A stretch of 64,000 nt of DNA. It comes from Castellaniella sp034675905. GTDB taxonomy: Bacteria > Pseudomonadota > Gammaproteobacteria > Burkholderiales > Burkholderiaceae_B. The notes below the pieces were generated by a model. The model was not told the origin of the DNA and ran no database searches. It saw nothing but the letters and a program-made list of their open reading frames with translations. The position numbers and the translations under genes were made by a program. Location of the stretch: the NCBI RefSeq assembly GCF_034675905.1, contig NZ_JAUCCV010000010.1:248001-312000 (forward strand), given 5' to 3'. Positions 44,475-53,154 of this stretch are shown here, in pieces (position 1 is the stretch's first letter; each line of letters opens with the position of its first letter).

Positions 44475-45566
44475 CTATTCCATGACCAACAGGCAATGCT
44501 CCGGCGCCAGCGCGAAACGGACCGTATCGCCCTGCGACACCCGGACGCTGGGATCTACCCTGGCCAGCAGCAACTGGTCGCCTACGCGGATCTCGGTTTC
44601 ATAGACCTCGCCGACAAAATCCAGGCTTTCAAGACGGCCCTCGATGATGTTGGACGACGCCGCAACGGCGGCATCCAATCGGGACAGCAGCAGAAATTCC
44701 GGGCGGATGCACAGCGTCACTGCTGATCCGACAGGAAAATCGCGTTTCTGGCAGCGCAAGACACCCAGAGGCGACTGCACGACCGTGGCGTCCGGTTCCT
44801 GCGCCTGGACGGTGGAGGCCACCAGATTGGCGCGACCGATGAAGTCGGCCACAAACCGGTGATCAGCATTGAAGTAGATTTTTTGCGGGTCTCCGCGTTC
44901 GATGATGTGTCCGCCATTCAGGACGGCAATGGAATCGGACAAGGCCAGGGCTTCGACCCGGTCGTGGGTGACATAGACCGCTGTGATGCTCAATTCAGTC
45001 AGGAAGCGGCGCAGGATCTTGCGGGTTTCCTCGCGCAGCTTGGCATCCAGATTGCTCAAGGGTTCATCGAACAGGATGACCTTGGGCTCGGCCACCAGCG
45101 CACGCGCCAAGGCGACGCGCTGCTGCTGGCCGCCCGACAGCCGTGTGGCAGCCCGATTCTCGAGGCCCTCAAGCTGTACGAACTGCAGCGCCCGAAGCAC
45201 TTTCTCTCGGACCACGGCACGCTTTTCACCACGCACCTGCAGGGGATACGCCACATTGTCGAAGACGTTCATGTGAGGCCAGATGGCATAGGTCTGAAAC
45301 ACCATGCCCAACCCGCGCTTTTCAGGAGGCACCGAAATGCGCTTGCGGCCGGACCACACGATCTGGTCCCCGATGCGGATTTCTCCGTCATCGGGAGTTT
45401 CCAATCCCACAATGCAGCGCAACAGCGTGGTCTTGCCACAGCCGCTGGGCCCCAAGAGGGTAAAGATCTGATTGGCCGGAATATGCAGGTCGATGCCATC
45501 CAGAGCGCGAACCGTCCGCCCCTCGGACTGGTAGGTCTTTACCAGTCCCTCGATATGAATATCCAT
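44475..45566 (-). CDS. ABC transporter ATP-binding protein, ferric/polyamine type
   Basis: 363 residues. Walker A GPSGCGKTT, Q-loop, signature LSGGQQQRVALARAL, Walker B VILFDEP, then switch-region THDRVEALAL; a TOBE domain follows from about 285. Powers import by the adjacent permease. The start at 45566 gives the standard length. Gap of 4 bp from the binding-protein gene. Confidence 0.92.
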   Translation of the reverse strand: MDIHIEGLVKTYQSEGRTVRALDGIDLHIPANQIFTLLGPSGCGKTTLLRCIVGLETPDDGEIRIGDQIVWSGRKRISVPPEKRGLGMVFQTYAIWPHMNVFDNVAYPLQVRGEKRAVVREKVLRALQFVQLEGLENRAATRLSGGQQQRVALARALVAEPKVILFDEPLSNLDAKLREETRKILRRFLTELSITAVYVTHDRVEALALSDSIAVLNGGHIIERGDPQKIYFNADHRFVADFIGRANLVASTVQAQEPDATVVQSPLGVLRCQKRDFPVGSAVTLCIRPEFLLLSRLDAAVAASSNIIEGRLESLDFVGEVYETEIRVGDQLLLARVDPSVRVSQGDTVRFALAPEHCLLVME

Positions 45567-45570
45567 GCGC

Positions 45571-46602
45571 TTACCGGGCGTTGAAGATCTTGCCGAATTC
45601 ACGGCCCCATTTTTCGATTTCGCTGTCGGGCAGATCGCGGACCGGCAGGACCTTGACCTGATCGATGCCTTCGATGTCCGGGAACACCCCGGGAGCCAAC
45701 ACGTATTCGCCTACTTCCTTGGCCAGCAGACCCATGGCGTCCTTGGACAGCCAGTAGTCCATGAAGGCGCGCGCGGCAGCCGGGCGCGGCGCCTTGGTGG
45801 TGACGGCGATGGCACGGGGCGTACCCAGCAGCGGCTGGCCGCTGCGCGGCCCCCAGTCCAGTGGCGCGGGCTTCTTGGTCACGATGTATTTGGGCATGGA
45901 AATCGCGACCAGTTTTTCGCCGCTTTCGATAGGCGCCGGCGTGGGGCCAAAGGATGCCACGAACATCGGCTGATTGGCAGCCAGGCCTTTCAGGAAAGCC
46001 ATCCAGTCGGACTCGGACTTGAAGACCAGCTCCTTCAGCCCGACCAGCCAGGAAATCGTGGACGAGTGGTTGGATGGATTGGCCATGACGATCTTGCCCT
46101 TCCATTTGGGGTCGGCCAGGTCTTCGTAGCGCTGGGGGGCGTCCGCCTTTTTCAGATGCTGCGTATTGAACAGATACGAGACATATTCAATGCCGAACAG
46201 CGTCATGCGGGGATCCTGCACCGCCCAGTCCGGATAACCCTGGGTGGAGGGCGACTGGTAGGCCGCCAGTACATCGTGCTCTTCCAGCAGACCGAGCATG
46301 GGACGCGGCGCCTGGACAACATCCGCCAGCAGCTTGCCGGCGTTGTATTCGGTGACGATGGTGGGAATGAATTTGGAGCTGGAGATGCGGGTGTACTGCC
46401 CCTGCAGGCCGGTGGCGGCATCAAAGGCCTTCATGACGCTGTCGACTGCCGTGATATTGGCATAGAACACCGCCTTGCCTTCCGCCTTGGCTTGCGCCGA
46501 CACCGCTTGCGCCCAGGACAAGGCCGGCCAGGTCCCTGCCATGCCGGTCAGGCCTGCAGCGCCTGCCAGTTTCAGGAATTCGCGTCGATCGAATGCATTC
46601 AT
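45571..46602 (-). CDS. ABC substrate-binding protein, ferric-iron family, Tat-exported
   Basis: 343 residues. Tat-type signal (DRREFLKLAGAAG, cut near SWAQA) and a family-1 binding fold with AEGKAVFYANI, ADVVQAPRPM, YEDLADPKWKGKIVMANP and the hinge-like LDWGPRSGQPLLGTP. Such proteins bind Fe3+, but relatives bind phosphonates or organic anions; substrate is not proven. First gene of the operon with ATPase and permease. Confidence 0.88.
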   Translation of the reverse strand: MNAFDRREFLKLAGAAGLTGMAGTWPALSWAQAVSAQAKAEGKAVFYANITAVDSVMKAFDAATGLQGQYTRISSSKFIPTIVTEYNAGKLLADVVQAPRPMLGLLEEHDVLAAYQSPSTQGYPDWAVQDPRMTLFGIEYVSYLFNTQHLKKADAPQRYEDLADPKWKGKIVMANPSNHSSTISWLVGLKELVFKSESDWMAFLKGLAANQPMFVASFGPTPAPIESGEKLVAISMPKYIVTKKPAPLDWGPRSGQPLLGTPRAIAVTTKAPRPAAARAFMDYWLSKDAMGLLAKEVGEYVLAPGVFPDIEGIDQVKVLPVRDLPDSEIEKWGREFGKIFNAR

Positions 46603-46719
46603 GAATGTCTCCCGTCGTTGTTCAGATTTCTTATACCTACACCGTGCAGTGTGACCGAAATACCCGGCTTACGCCACTCAACGCCGGGCGCGGCGGATCC
46701 ACACACGCACCACCGGCGG

Positions 46720-47736
46720 CTACAGCCACTTGATCCGGCGGAATTTCCAGTACAACAGGCCGCACACCAGCCCAGTACCCGCCAGCATGGCTGGATAGCC
46801 ATAGGCCATGCTGAGTTCCGGCATGTCATGGAAGTTCATGCCATAGATGCCCGCCACCGCCGTCGGCACCGCCAGAATGGCGGCCCAGGCAGCCAGTTTG
46901 CGGGTGATGTCGGTCTGCTGCATCTGATTGATCATCATGCTGGCCTCGAAGGCGAACACCAGGGCTTCACGCAACCCTGCAAAGCCTTCGACGACACGCT
47001 GGATGCGATCGGCCACCTCGCCGAAATACCCCTGGCTGTTCGGATCGATATTACGGGCGCCGACCCGCGCCAGGCGGCGGCAGATTTCCACCAATGGCGC
47101 AATCGCGGCCTGCACGCGCAGCAGATCCCGGCGCAGACGGTAGAGGTGGCGGATGTCCTTTTCCCGGAAACTACGCAACAGAAATTGATGTTCGATGCCT
47201 TCGACCTTGGCTTCCATGTGATCCAGGGCCTCGACATAGCGATCCGCCAGCCAGTCCAGCAAGGCCGATGCCACGTAGTCGCTGCCGCGCCCCAAGAATT
47301 CCGGGGACTCGGCCAGCAGGCTGCGCAGTTCCTGATGCGATCCGACTGCATGGCGGCGGATGGTCAACAGATAGCCGGGACCGATCAGAATCTGGGTATC
47401 CCCGAAGCCGGGCCGCTCGTTGGAAATTTCTGCGGTGATGGCCACGACCAGCGTCAGGCGGTCGTACTCAATGACCTTGGCCCGCCGATGGGGAGAGATG
47501 ATTTCTTCGATGGCGCGTTCCGGCAAGCCCAGCCGTGCGCCGATGGATCTCATCAAAGGCTCGGCAGGGTCCTTCAGGCCGACCCAGAGCAGGCCCTCAT
47601 CCGCAGCGGCAGCCCCCAGCGCATCCAGCCCGACATCCTGCGGCGCTCGATCCGGCGCATACAGGACAGAGGCCACAACCGACTGCCGAAAAGCGTCTTG
47701 CAGACCGGATTCATCCACCATAACCGCATCGCTCAT
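46720..47736 (-). CDS. corA: Magnesium/cobalt transporter
   Basis: 338 residues. A large cytoplasmic domain, then two helices at the C-terminus with the ion-selectivity motif GMNF (in YGMNFHDMPE). The start at 47736 has AGGAG nine bases upstream; the longer frame is weaker. Confidence 0.93.
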   Translation of the reverse strand: MSDAVMVDESGLQDAFRQSVVASVLYAPDRAPQDVGLDALGAAAADEGLLWVGLKDPAEPLMRSIGARLGLPERAIEEIISPHRRAKVIEYDRLTLVVAITAEISNERPGFGDTQILIGPGYLLTIRRHAVGSHQELRSLLAESPEFLGRGSDYVASALLDWLADRYVEALDHMEAKVEGIEHQFLLRSFREKDIRHLYRLRRDLLRVQAAIAPLVEICRRLARVGARNIDPNSQGYFGEVADRIQRVVEGFAGLREALVFAFEASMMINQMQQTDITRKLAAWAAILAVPTAVAGIYGMNFHDMPELSMAYGYPAMLAGTGLVCGLLYWKFRRIKWL

Positions 47737-47786
47737 GACGAGAGGCTCCTGAGAGGCGAGCCGCAATCCGTATCATCTCGCCGCCA

Positions 47787-48806
47787 TCATTCCTGCGGCC
47801 AGGCGCGCAAAAACGCCAGCAGGACCTGTGCCGAATTGCCGGCGGCGATATGCAGAAAGGCATTCATTTCATTTTCACCCGGCCCGCCACCCGCCAGGTC
47901 ACTCAAAGAACGGAAGGCGATGAAGGGAATCCGGCTGCGCCAAGCCACCTGGGCGCAGGCGGCGCTTTCCATGTCCAGCACCTTGGCCTGGAATGTACGG
48001 TGGGCGTAGCGGCGGAAATCGGCGTTGTCCATGAACGCCTGGCCCGATACGCCATTGCCGCCGACCACCAGCCGGGGGCGATCCGTCACGCAGCGGTCCT
48101 GAGTGTCGCAGGCCCGCAAAGGCACGGTCTGGATGCTGCGCGCCACCGCCAGCATCTGCGGGTCGGCCTCGAACCAGAATTTGCTCTGGATCTGCGTCGA
48201 CCCCGTCTGGCGCACCCGCACGTCGCGCGGCTGCATCATGCCATAGGCGGAGAACTGGAATGCGCCCTTTGCCTGCGGCGCCTGATAGTGACCCGAACTG
48301 GTTTCCCGCATCATCACGACCTCCAGGTACTGCCCCCAGCGCTCGGGGACACTGACGTCACCGATGTGCAAGTCCGGATCGACGCCCCCTGCGATACCGC
48401 TGAACACCAAATGCGTCACATGGAAGCGATCAAACAGCAGCTGCGTATTCATGGCGGCATTGACCATGCTGATGCCGGAAAGCAGCAGCACCACTGGCCG
48501 GCCTTCCAGGTCGCCGATGGTGAAATCAACCCCATCCGCCGTGATCTGACGCGACTGGCGCAGTCGATCACGCAACAGCGCCAGTTCCGGCGCGAAAGCG
48601 GACATGATCGCCATACGGGGGGTGGCATCCAGCCGTCCGCTGAGCGGCGCAGCAATCGCGTCTGCCGCAACCGACGCCGCGACCGGCGCGGCCAGACCCG
48701 CCGCAGGCGCGGCCAGCCACAAGCCAGCCAGCAGCAAGGCCGCCAGACCGCCCCTGATCATCACCCCATACCGGGCTGCAGCAACCCGCTTTGTCCAGTC
48801 ACGCAT
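47787..48806 (-). CDS. Exported nucleoside phosphorylase/MTAN-fold protein
   Basis: 339 residues. An N-terminal hydrophobic segment (about 18-40, ending in Ala-rich LAAPVAA) suggests export or a membrane anchor. The body is the purine nucleosidase fold: MAIMSAFAPELALLRDRL, VFSGIAGGVDPDLHIGDV and VLDMESAACAQVAWRSRIPFIAFRSLSD (ribose-binding Met-Glu-Ser and late Asp). Cytoplasmic MTAN lacks such a signal. It may scavenge nucleosides outside the cytoplasm. Confidence 0.75.
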   Translation of the reverse strand: MRDWTKRVAAARYGVMIRGGLAALLLAGLWLAAPAAGLAAPVAASVAADAIAAPLSGRLDATPRMAIMSAFAPELALLRDRLRQSRQITADGVDFTIGDLEGRPVVLLLSGISMVNAAMNTQLLFDRFHVTHLVFSGIAGGVDPDLHIGDVSVPERWGQYLEVVMMRETSSGHYQAPQAKGAFQFSAYGMMQPRDVRVRQTGSTQIQSKFWFEADPQMLAVARSIQTVPLRACDTQDRCVTDRPRLVVGGNGVSGQAFMDNADFRRYAHRTFQAKVLDMESAACAQVAWRSRIPFIAFRSLSDLAGGGPGENEMNAFLHIAAGNSAQVLLAFLRAWPQE

Positions 48807-48814
48807 GATTTTCC

Positions 48815-50239
48815 TTATGAGTCGCCGGGCAGTTGCTCCGGGGCGGGGGAAGCCGTCTCTGTGTCGGGGATCACCGCTTGCAGGCGCTGGACCTCGATGT
48901 CCGCATGCATGGGCTCCAGGTCCGGCATCTGCTTGTTGGCCTTGGCCGACAGTTCTGCAAAGCGATTGACCTTGCCGTACAGACCCTGTTGGCCCGCGAC
49001 GGCGGTGACCGCGCTGTTGTAATGCGTGCTGACGGTATTCAAGGCATTGCCCAGCTTCTGCAGGCGTTCGGCCACCGTGGCCACCTGGTTGTACAAGCCG
49101 CCGGCCATGTCGCTGAGCGCCCGGGTCTGTTCATTGCTGCGGGCGATCATCCACAGATTGGCCACCGTGCGCAGAATGGGCATCAGCGTGGTGTGCGACA
49201 CCATGATGACGTTCTGGCGATAGCCGTAGTCGAACAGGTCGCGGTTGTGCTTCATGGCCTCGATGTAGGCGGGCTCGATGGGCATGAACATCAGCACGAA
49301 ACTGGGGCTTTTCAGCCCGATCAGATTGCTGTAGTCCTTGCGCGCCAGATCGTCGATGTGATGGCGCACGGCCTGCACGTGCGCCGCCAGAGCTGTTTCG
49401 CGTTCAGCATCGGTCTGCGCCGCGATTGCACGGTCATAATCCACCAACGAGACCTTGCTGTCGATCACCATATGCTTGTCATCCGGCAGCTTGATGACGA
49501 AGTCCGGCTGCAGACGATTCCCGGATGCATCCCGAAAACTGGCTTGCGCCTGATAATGATCGCCCTGCACCAGGCCTGCCAGCTGCAGACTGCGTTCCAG
49601 CTGGATTTCCCCCCAATTCCCGGTGGTCTTCTTGTCGCCTTTCAGGGCTGTCGCCAGGGTATTGGCTTCGGCGCTCATTTTCAGGCCGATGTCCAACACA
49701 CGACGGATTTCCGCCCCCAGCTGCGTCTGTCCGCGCAGGGACGCGTCGTGAACTTCATTGACACGCTTCTGAAAGCCGTCGATCTGTTCCCGAAAAGGCC
49801 GCAACAGACCATCGAGCGATGCCTGGCTGTTCTGCGCAAAAGCCTTGCCTTTTTCTTCCAGGACCTGATTGGCCAGATTCTGGAATTCCGTGCGCATGAC
49901 GGTCTTGGACTGCTCGAACGCCTGCTTCAATTCCTGGATCAGCGCCAGTTTTTCCTGGTGCACGGTCTGCAAACGGGCCAGCTCCAGATCCCGTGCCTGA
50001 GTCGCGGTCCGGCTATCGTCCAGATTCTGCAAAGACTGCGCCAGATCGGCTTGCAGCCGCTCGATGTGCTGCGCCTGCGCTGACTGCTGCGCATCCAGGC
50101 GGATTCGCTCGGCGGTCTGCTGCGCCAGATCCGCCGCCAAGGCAGCCGCACGCCGACGTGCCAGCCACCACCCCGCCAGGCCGCCGAGCAACAAGGCCAG
50201 CGCCCATCCTGACAGGGCTTCGGGGGAAAACGAGGTCAC
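48815..50239 (-). CDS. rmuC: DNA recombination protein RmuC
   Basis: About 474 residues. An N-terminal helix (ALSGWALALLLGGLAGWWLARR), a long coiled coil (about 30-140), then the nuclease-like RmuC core: TTGNWGEIQLERSLQLAGL, PDFVIKLPDDKHMVIDSKVSL and KSPSFVLMFMPIEPAY. The start GTG at 50239 has AGGA 7 bases upstream; an in-frame GTG at 50278 is possible. Confidence 0.92.
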   Translation of the reverse strand: MTSFSPEALSGWALALLLGGLAGWWLARRRAAALAADLAQQTAERIRLDAQQSAQAQHIERLQADLAQSLQNLDDSRTATQARDLELARLQTVHQEKLALIQELKQAFEQSKTVMRTEFQNLANQVLEEKGKAFAQNSQASLDGLLRPFREQIDGFQKRVNEVHDASLRGQTQLGAEIRRVLDIGLKMSAEANTLATALKGDKKTTGNWGEIQLERSLQLAGLVQGDHYQAQASFRDASGNRLQPDFVIKLPDDKHMVIDSKVSLVDYDRAIAAQTDAERETALAAHVQAVRHHIDDLARKDYSNLIGLKSPSFVLMFMPIEPAYIEAMKHNRDLFDYGYRQNVIMVSHTTLMPILRTVANLWMIARSNEQTRALSDMAGGLYNQVATVAERLQKLGNALNTVSTHYNSAVTAVAGQQGLYGKVNRFAELSAKANKQMPDLEPMHADIEVQRLQAVIPDTETASPAPEQLPGDS

Positions 50240-50289
50240 GATACGATCCTGCAACGGTAAACCGACATCATCGCACACCCCCGACGGGC

Positions 50290-51261
50290 TCAGGCGATAT
50301 GCAAGGAGCCGTCGGATGCCACCGCCTGATAGCGCAAACCATTGGGGTCCGTATCCACAAACTGCGGCACGACGGTCCGCACATGGCTATGCAGCCCACG
50401 GATCAGGCGCTGGGCGCCTTCGGGCAGATCATGCGCCAACTGAGACACCACACCGATCCGATAATGGATATCGGACAGCACGGGTCGCACAACGACCCCG
50501 CCCAGCATGCCGCCCTGGGTGGAGAACGGGTCGATCAAGCCCACGCCCATTCCCGCCCGGACCATGGCCAGCGCCGTCTGCTGACTGCCGACTTCGATGT
50601 GACGACGTTTACCGCCGGCGGTGGCTTGCACCAGACTGGTGGTCAGGTGATACCGCATGCGATAACGACTGAGCAGCGTGATAACGTCGGTGTCCCGGAT
50701 ATCGTCCAGCCTGACGACATCCTGCGCAGCCAGCGCATGCCCAGCGGGCAAGGCCAGCAGGCACGGCGCCTGGCCGCACCAATGGACCTGCAATCCGGCC
50801 GTATCGATGGGCAGATTGATCAGCGCAAAATCGGCGCGGCCTTCCAGGATTTCCTGTGGCGTGACCTCGTGGACCGCTTCCTCCAGGATGAGCGTCTGGC
50901 GGAACACCGGATTGAAACGATCGATCCTGGCCAAGGCATCGGGCAGCAACCCCCGCGCCAGATCCGACGTCGCCAAGATGCGCAAAGGGCGCACTTGGCC
51001 GTTGCGCATGCCCAGCACGCGGGATTCCAGCTGTTGCAGGTCGGCCAGAATGCCCCGGACCTCGCGATAGAATTCGGCGCCGGACTCGGTCAGGGTGATG
51101 ATCGGACGGGTACGCTCGAACAGGACGAAACCCAGTTCGCCTTCAAGATCGCCGATCTGACGGCTGACAACAGGTTGGGAGCGCCCCAGCACGCGGCCAG
51201 CAGCCGTCACGCTGCCGCTGGAGACCACGGCATTGAGCGCCTCGAGTTGGCGGATTTCCAT
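50290..51261 (-). CDS. LysR-family transcriptional regulator
   Basis: 323 residues. Helix-turn-helix at about 4-62 (QLEALNAVVSSGSVTAAGRVLGRSQPVVSRQI). The effector domain is of the type with ILATSDLARGLLPDAL and GMGVGLIDPFS. No ligand can be named. Neighbours rmuC and panB on the same strand do not look like obvious targets. Start at 51261. Confidence 0.85.
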   Translation of the reverse strand: MEIRQLEALNAVVSSGSVTAAGRVLGRSQPVVSRQIGDLEGELGFVLFERTRPIITLTESGAEFYREVRGILADLQQLESRVLGMRNGQVRPLRILATSDLARGLLPDALARIDRFNPVFRQTLILEEAVHEVTPQEILEGRADFALINLPIDTAGLQVHWCGQAPCLLALPAGHALAAQDVVRLDDIRDTDVITLLSRYRMRYHLTTSLVQATAGGKRRHIEVGSQQTALAMVRAGMGVGLIDPFSTQGGMLGGVVVRPVLSDIHYRIGVVSQLAHDLPEGAQRLIRGLHSHVRTVVPQFVDTDPNGLRYQAVASDGSLHIA

Positions 51262-51329
51262 AAGGATACGGGATAGGGGCCGCTGCGCACCGCGCACCGC
51301 CCCCGAATGAAACCATTAGTGTCATCATG

Positions 51330-52157
51330 TTAATTCGAGCGGCGCACACCAAAGCAGTGATCAAGCGTTGGAAAGGTTTCCTCTCGGACCGATTGAGCAT
51401 AATCCCGCGCGGCGTCCCGGATGACCTGGCCGGCGTCTGCAAAACGGCGGGCGAATTTGGGAATCCGGTCGCCGCTAAGCCCCAGGATATCCTCCGTCAC
51501 CAGAATCTGGCCGTCGCAAGCAGGCGAGGCCCCGATACCGATGGTGGGGATATCCAGGCCGGCGGTGATTTCGCGCGCCAAGGGTTCGCTGATGCCCTCC
51601 AGCACGACACCGAAAGCCCCAGCCTGTGCGTGGGCGCGGGCATCCTCCAGAATCCGGCGGGCGGCCTGATCCGTCATGCCCTGCGCCTTGAACCCCCCCA
51701 TGGTGTTGACATACTGCGGCATCAAACCCACGTGCGCCAACACCGGGATGCCCCGATCCACCAGAAACCGGGTGGTCTCAGCCAGCACCTGGCCGCCTTC
51801 CATCTTGACGCCCGACACCCCGCTGGACGACAGCATGGATGCTGCATTGGCGAAGGCCTGGGCGGGCGACTGCTGATAACTGCCAAAGGGCATATCCACG
51901 ATCACGCAAGCCTGCTGCGTGGCCCGTACGACAGCGGCAGCATGCGCCGCCATCGTCTGCGTCGAAATCGACAAGGTATCGGGCAAGGCATAGCCCACCA
52001 TGGCGGTCGAATCTCCGACCAGAATCATATCGACGGACTCATCCAGCAAGCGGGCGATCGGGGCAATATAGGCCGTCAGCGCGGCGATCTTGCGTGTCCC
52101 TTTGTAAGACATCAGTTGGGGCACCGTGACGCGTTGCGCCTGGCTATGTACACTCAT
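51330..52157 (-). CDS. panB: 3-methyl-2-oxobutanoate hydroxymethyltransferase
   Basis: 275 residues, TIM barrel; makes ketopantoate for CoA synthesis. Motifs: LTAYIAPIARLLDE, ILVGDSTAMVGY (metal Asp), GVKMEGG and AHVGLMPQYVN. The start at 52157 has GAGAG 7 bases upstream; the longer frame to 52193 lacks one. panC is not adjacent. Confidence 0.94.
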   Translation of the reverse strand: MSVHSQAQRVTVPQLMSYKGTRKIAALTAYIAPIARLLDESVDMILVGDSTAMVGYALPDTLSISTQTMAAHAAAVVRATQQACVIVDMPFGSYQQSPAQAFANAASMLSSSGVSGVKMEGGQVLAETTRFLVDRGIPVLAHVGLMPQYVNTMGGFKAQGMTDQAARRILEDARAHAQAGAFGVVLEGISEPLAREITAGLDIPTIGIGASPACDGQILVTEDILGLSGDRIPKFARRFADAGQVIRDAARDYAQSVREETFPTLDHCFGVRRSN

Positions 52158-52237
52158 TGGTCTACTCTCAAAAAAAGAATCATTGTCGGCCATGGCGGCG
52201 CTTTCAAGTCAGTGGCCGGCTTATCACGGAGACCACC

Positions 52238-53080
52238 ATGTCATCCAACCAACCATACCTGACATTTCACGACGGACGCCGCGTGCCCCAGCTGGGCCTG
52301 GGCACCTGGAAAGTGACAGGCGAGGACACCGCACCCGCCATCCAGGCCGCTGTCGAAGCCGGCTACCGGGCCATCGACACCGCCTACATCTACTATAACG
52401 AGGCGGAAGTCGGGCAGGGAATATCCCGCTGCGGCGTGCCGCGCGAAGACCTGTTCGTGACGACCAAGCTCTGGAACAACCGGCACGACCGGGACAGCGC
52501 CAAAGCCGCCTTGCAGGAAAGCCTGGACCGTCTGCAGCTGGACTACGCGGACCTGTACCTGATCCACTGGCCGGTCCCCAAGGAAAGCCGCTATCTGGAG
52601 GCCTGGGAAGCCCTGATCCAATTGCATGACGAAGGCCGGGCAAAATCGATCGGCGTCTGCAATTTTCAGCTGAATCACCTGCAAAAGCTGCTGGACAAGA
52701 CCGGCGTGCTGCCGGTCGTCAACCAGATCGAGTTGCATCCCTATTTTCAGCAGACCGAGCTGCAGGCCTACCACACCGACCACGGCATCCTGACGGAAGC
52801 CTGGAGCCCATTGGGGCAAGGGCAGGCGCTGCAGGACCCGGTGATCCAGGAACTGGCCCACCAGCTGCAGGCTACCCCGGCCCAGATCATCCTGCGCTGG
52901 CACATCCAGATGGGTCGTCTGGTGATCCCGAAGTCCGCCCATGCGGACCGCATCCGGGAAAACTTCAACCTATGGAATCTGTACTTGGATGATGCCGCCA
53001 TGGCCCGCATCGCCACATTGGATCGCCCCGATGGCCGTATCGGCCCCGACCCGGAACTCTTTCATTTGATGAAAGGATAA
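52238..53080 (+). CDS. Aldo/keto reductase (2,5-diketo-D-gluconate reductase type)
   Basis: 280 residues. Catalytic tetrad D47, Y52, K77 and H110 (AIDTAYIYYNE, TTKLW, LIHWP); NADPH site IPKSAHADRIREN. It reduces aldehydes and ketones; the physiological substrate is uncertain. Start at 52238 on homology; the upstream frame overlaps panB's start. Confidence 0.92.
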   Translation: MSSNQPYLTFHDGRRVPQLGLGTWKVTGEDTAPAIQAAVEAGYRAIDTAYIYYNEAEVGQGISRCGVPREDLFVTTKLWNNRHDRDSAKAALQESLDRLQLDYADLYLIHWPVPKESRYLEAWEALIQLHDEGRAKSIGVCNFQLNHLQKLLDKTGVLPVVNQIELHPYFQQTELQAYHTDHGILTEAWSPLGQGQALQDPVIQELAHQLQATPAQIILRWHIQMGRLVIPKSAHADRIRENFNLWNLYLDDAAMARIATLDRPDGRIGPDPELFHLMKG

Positions 53081-53089
53081 TTCGGACTC

Positions 53090-53113
53090 ATGACAGCCCC
53101 TGCGGGCTGTCAT
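53090..53113 (+). other. Perfect 10-bp stem-loop after the AKR gene
   Basis: ATGACAGCCC pairs with GGGCTGTCAT around CTGC, 10 nt after the stop. It has no T-run and precedes the terminator at 53129. Confidence 0.6.
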
Positions 53114-53128
53114 GTGCCGGAAGCATCC

Positions 53129-53154
53129 AAGCGGCCTGCCGGCCGCTTTTTCTT
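53129..53154 (+). terminator. Intrinsic terminator of the AKR gene
   Basis: AAGCGGCC/GGCCGCTT with loop TGCC and T-rich tail. It reaches the stop codon of the converging acnA. Confidence 0.8.

Noticed and set aside
53090..53113. Hairpin as a separate terminator
   Set aside because: It has a perfect stem but no T-run; the real terminator is the next hairpin at 53129.
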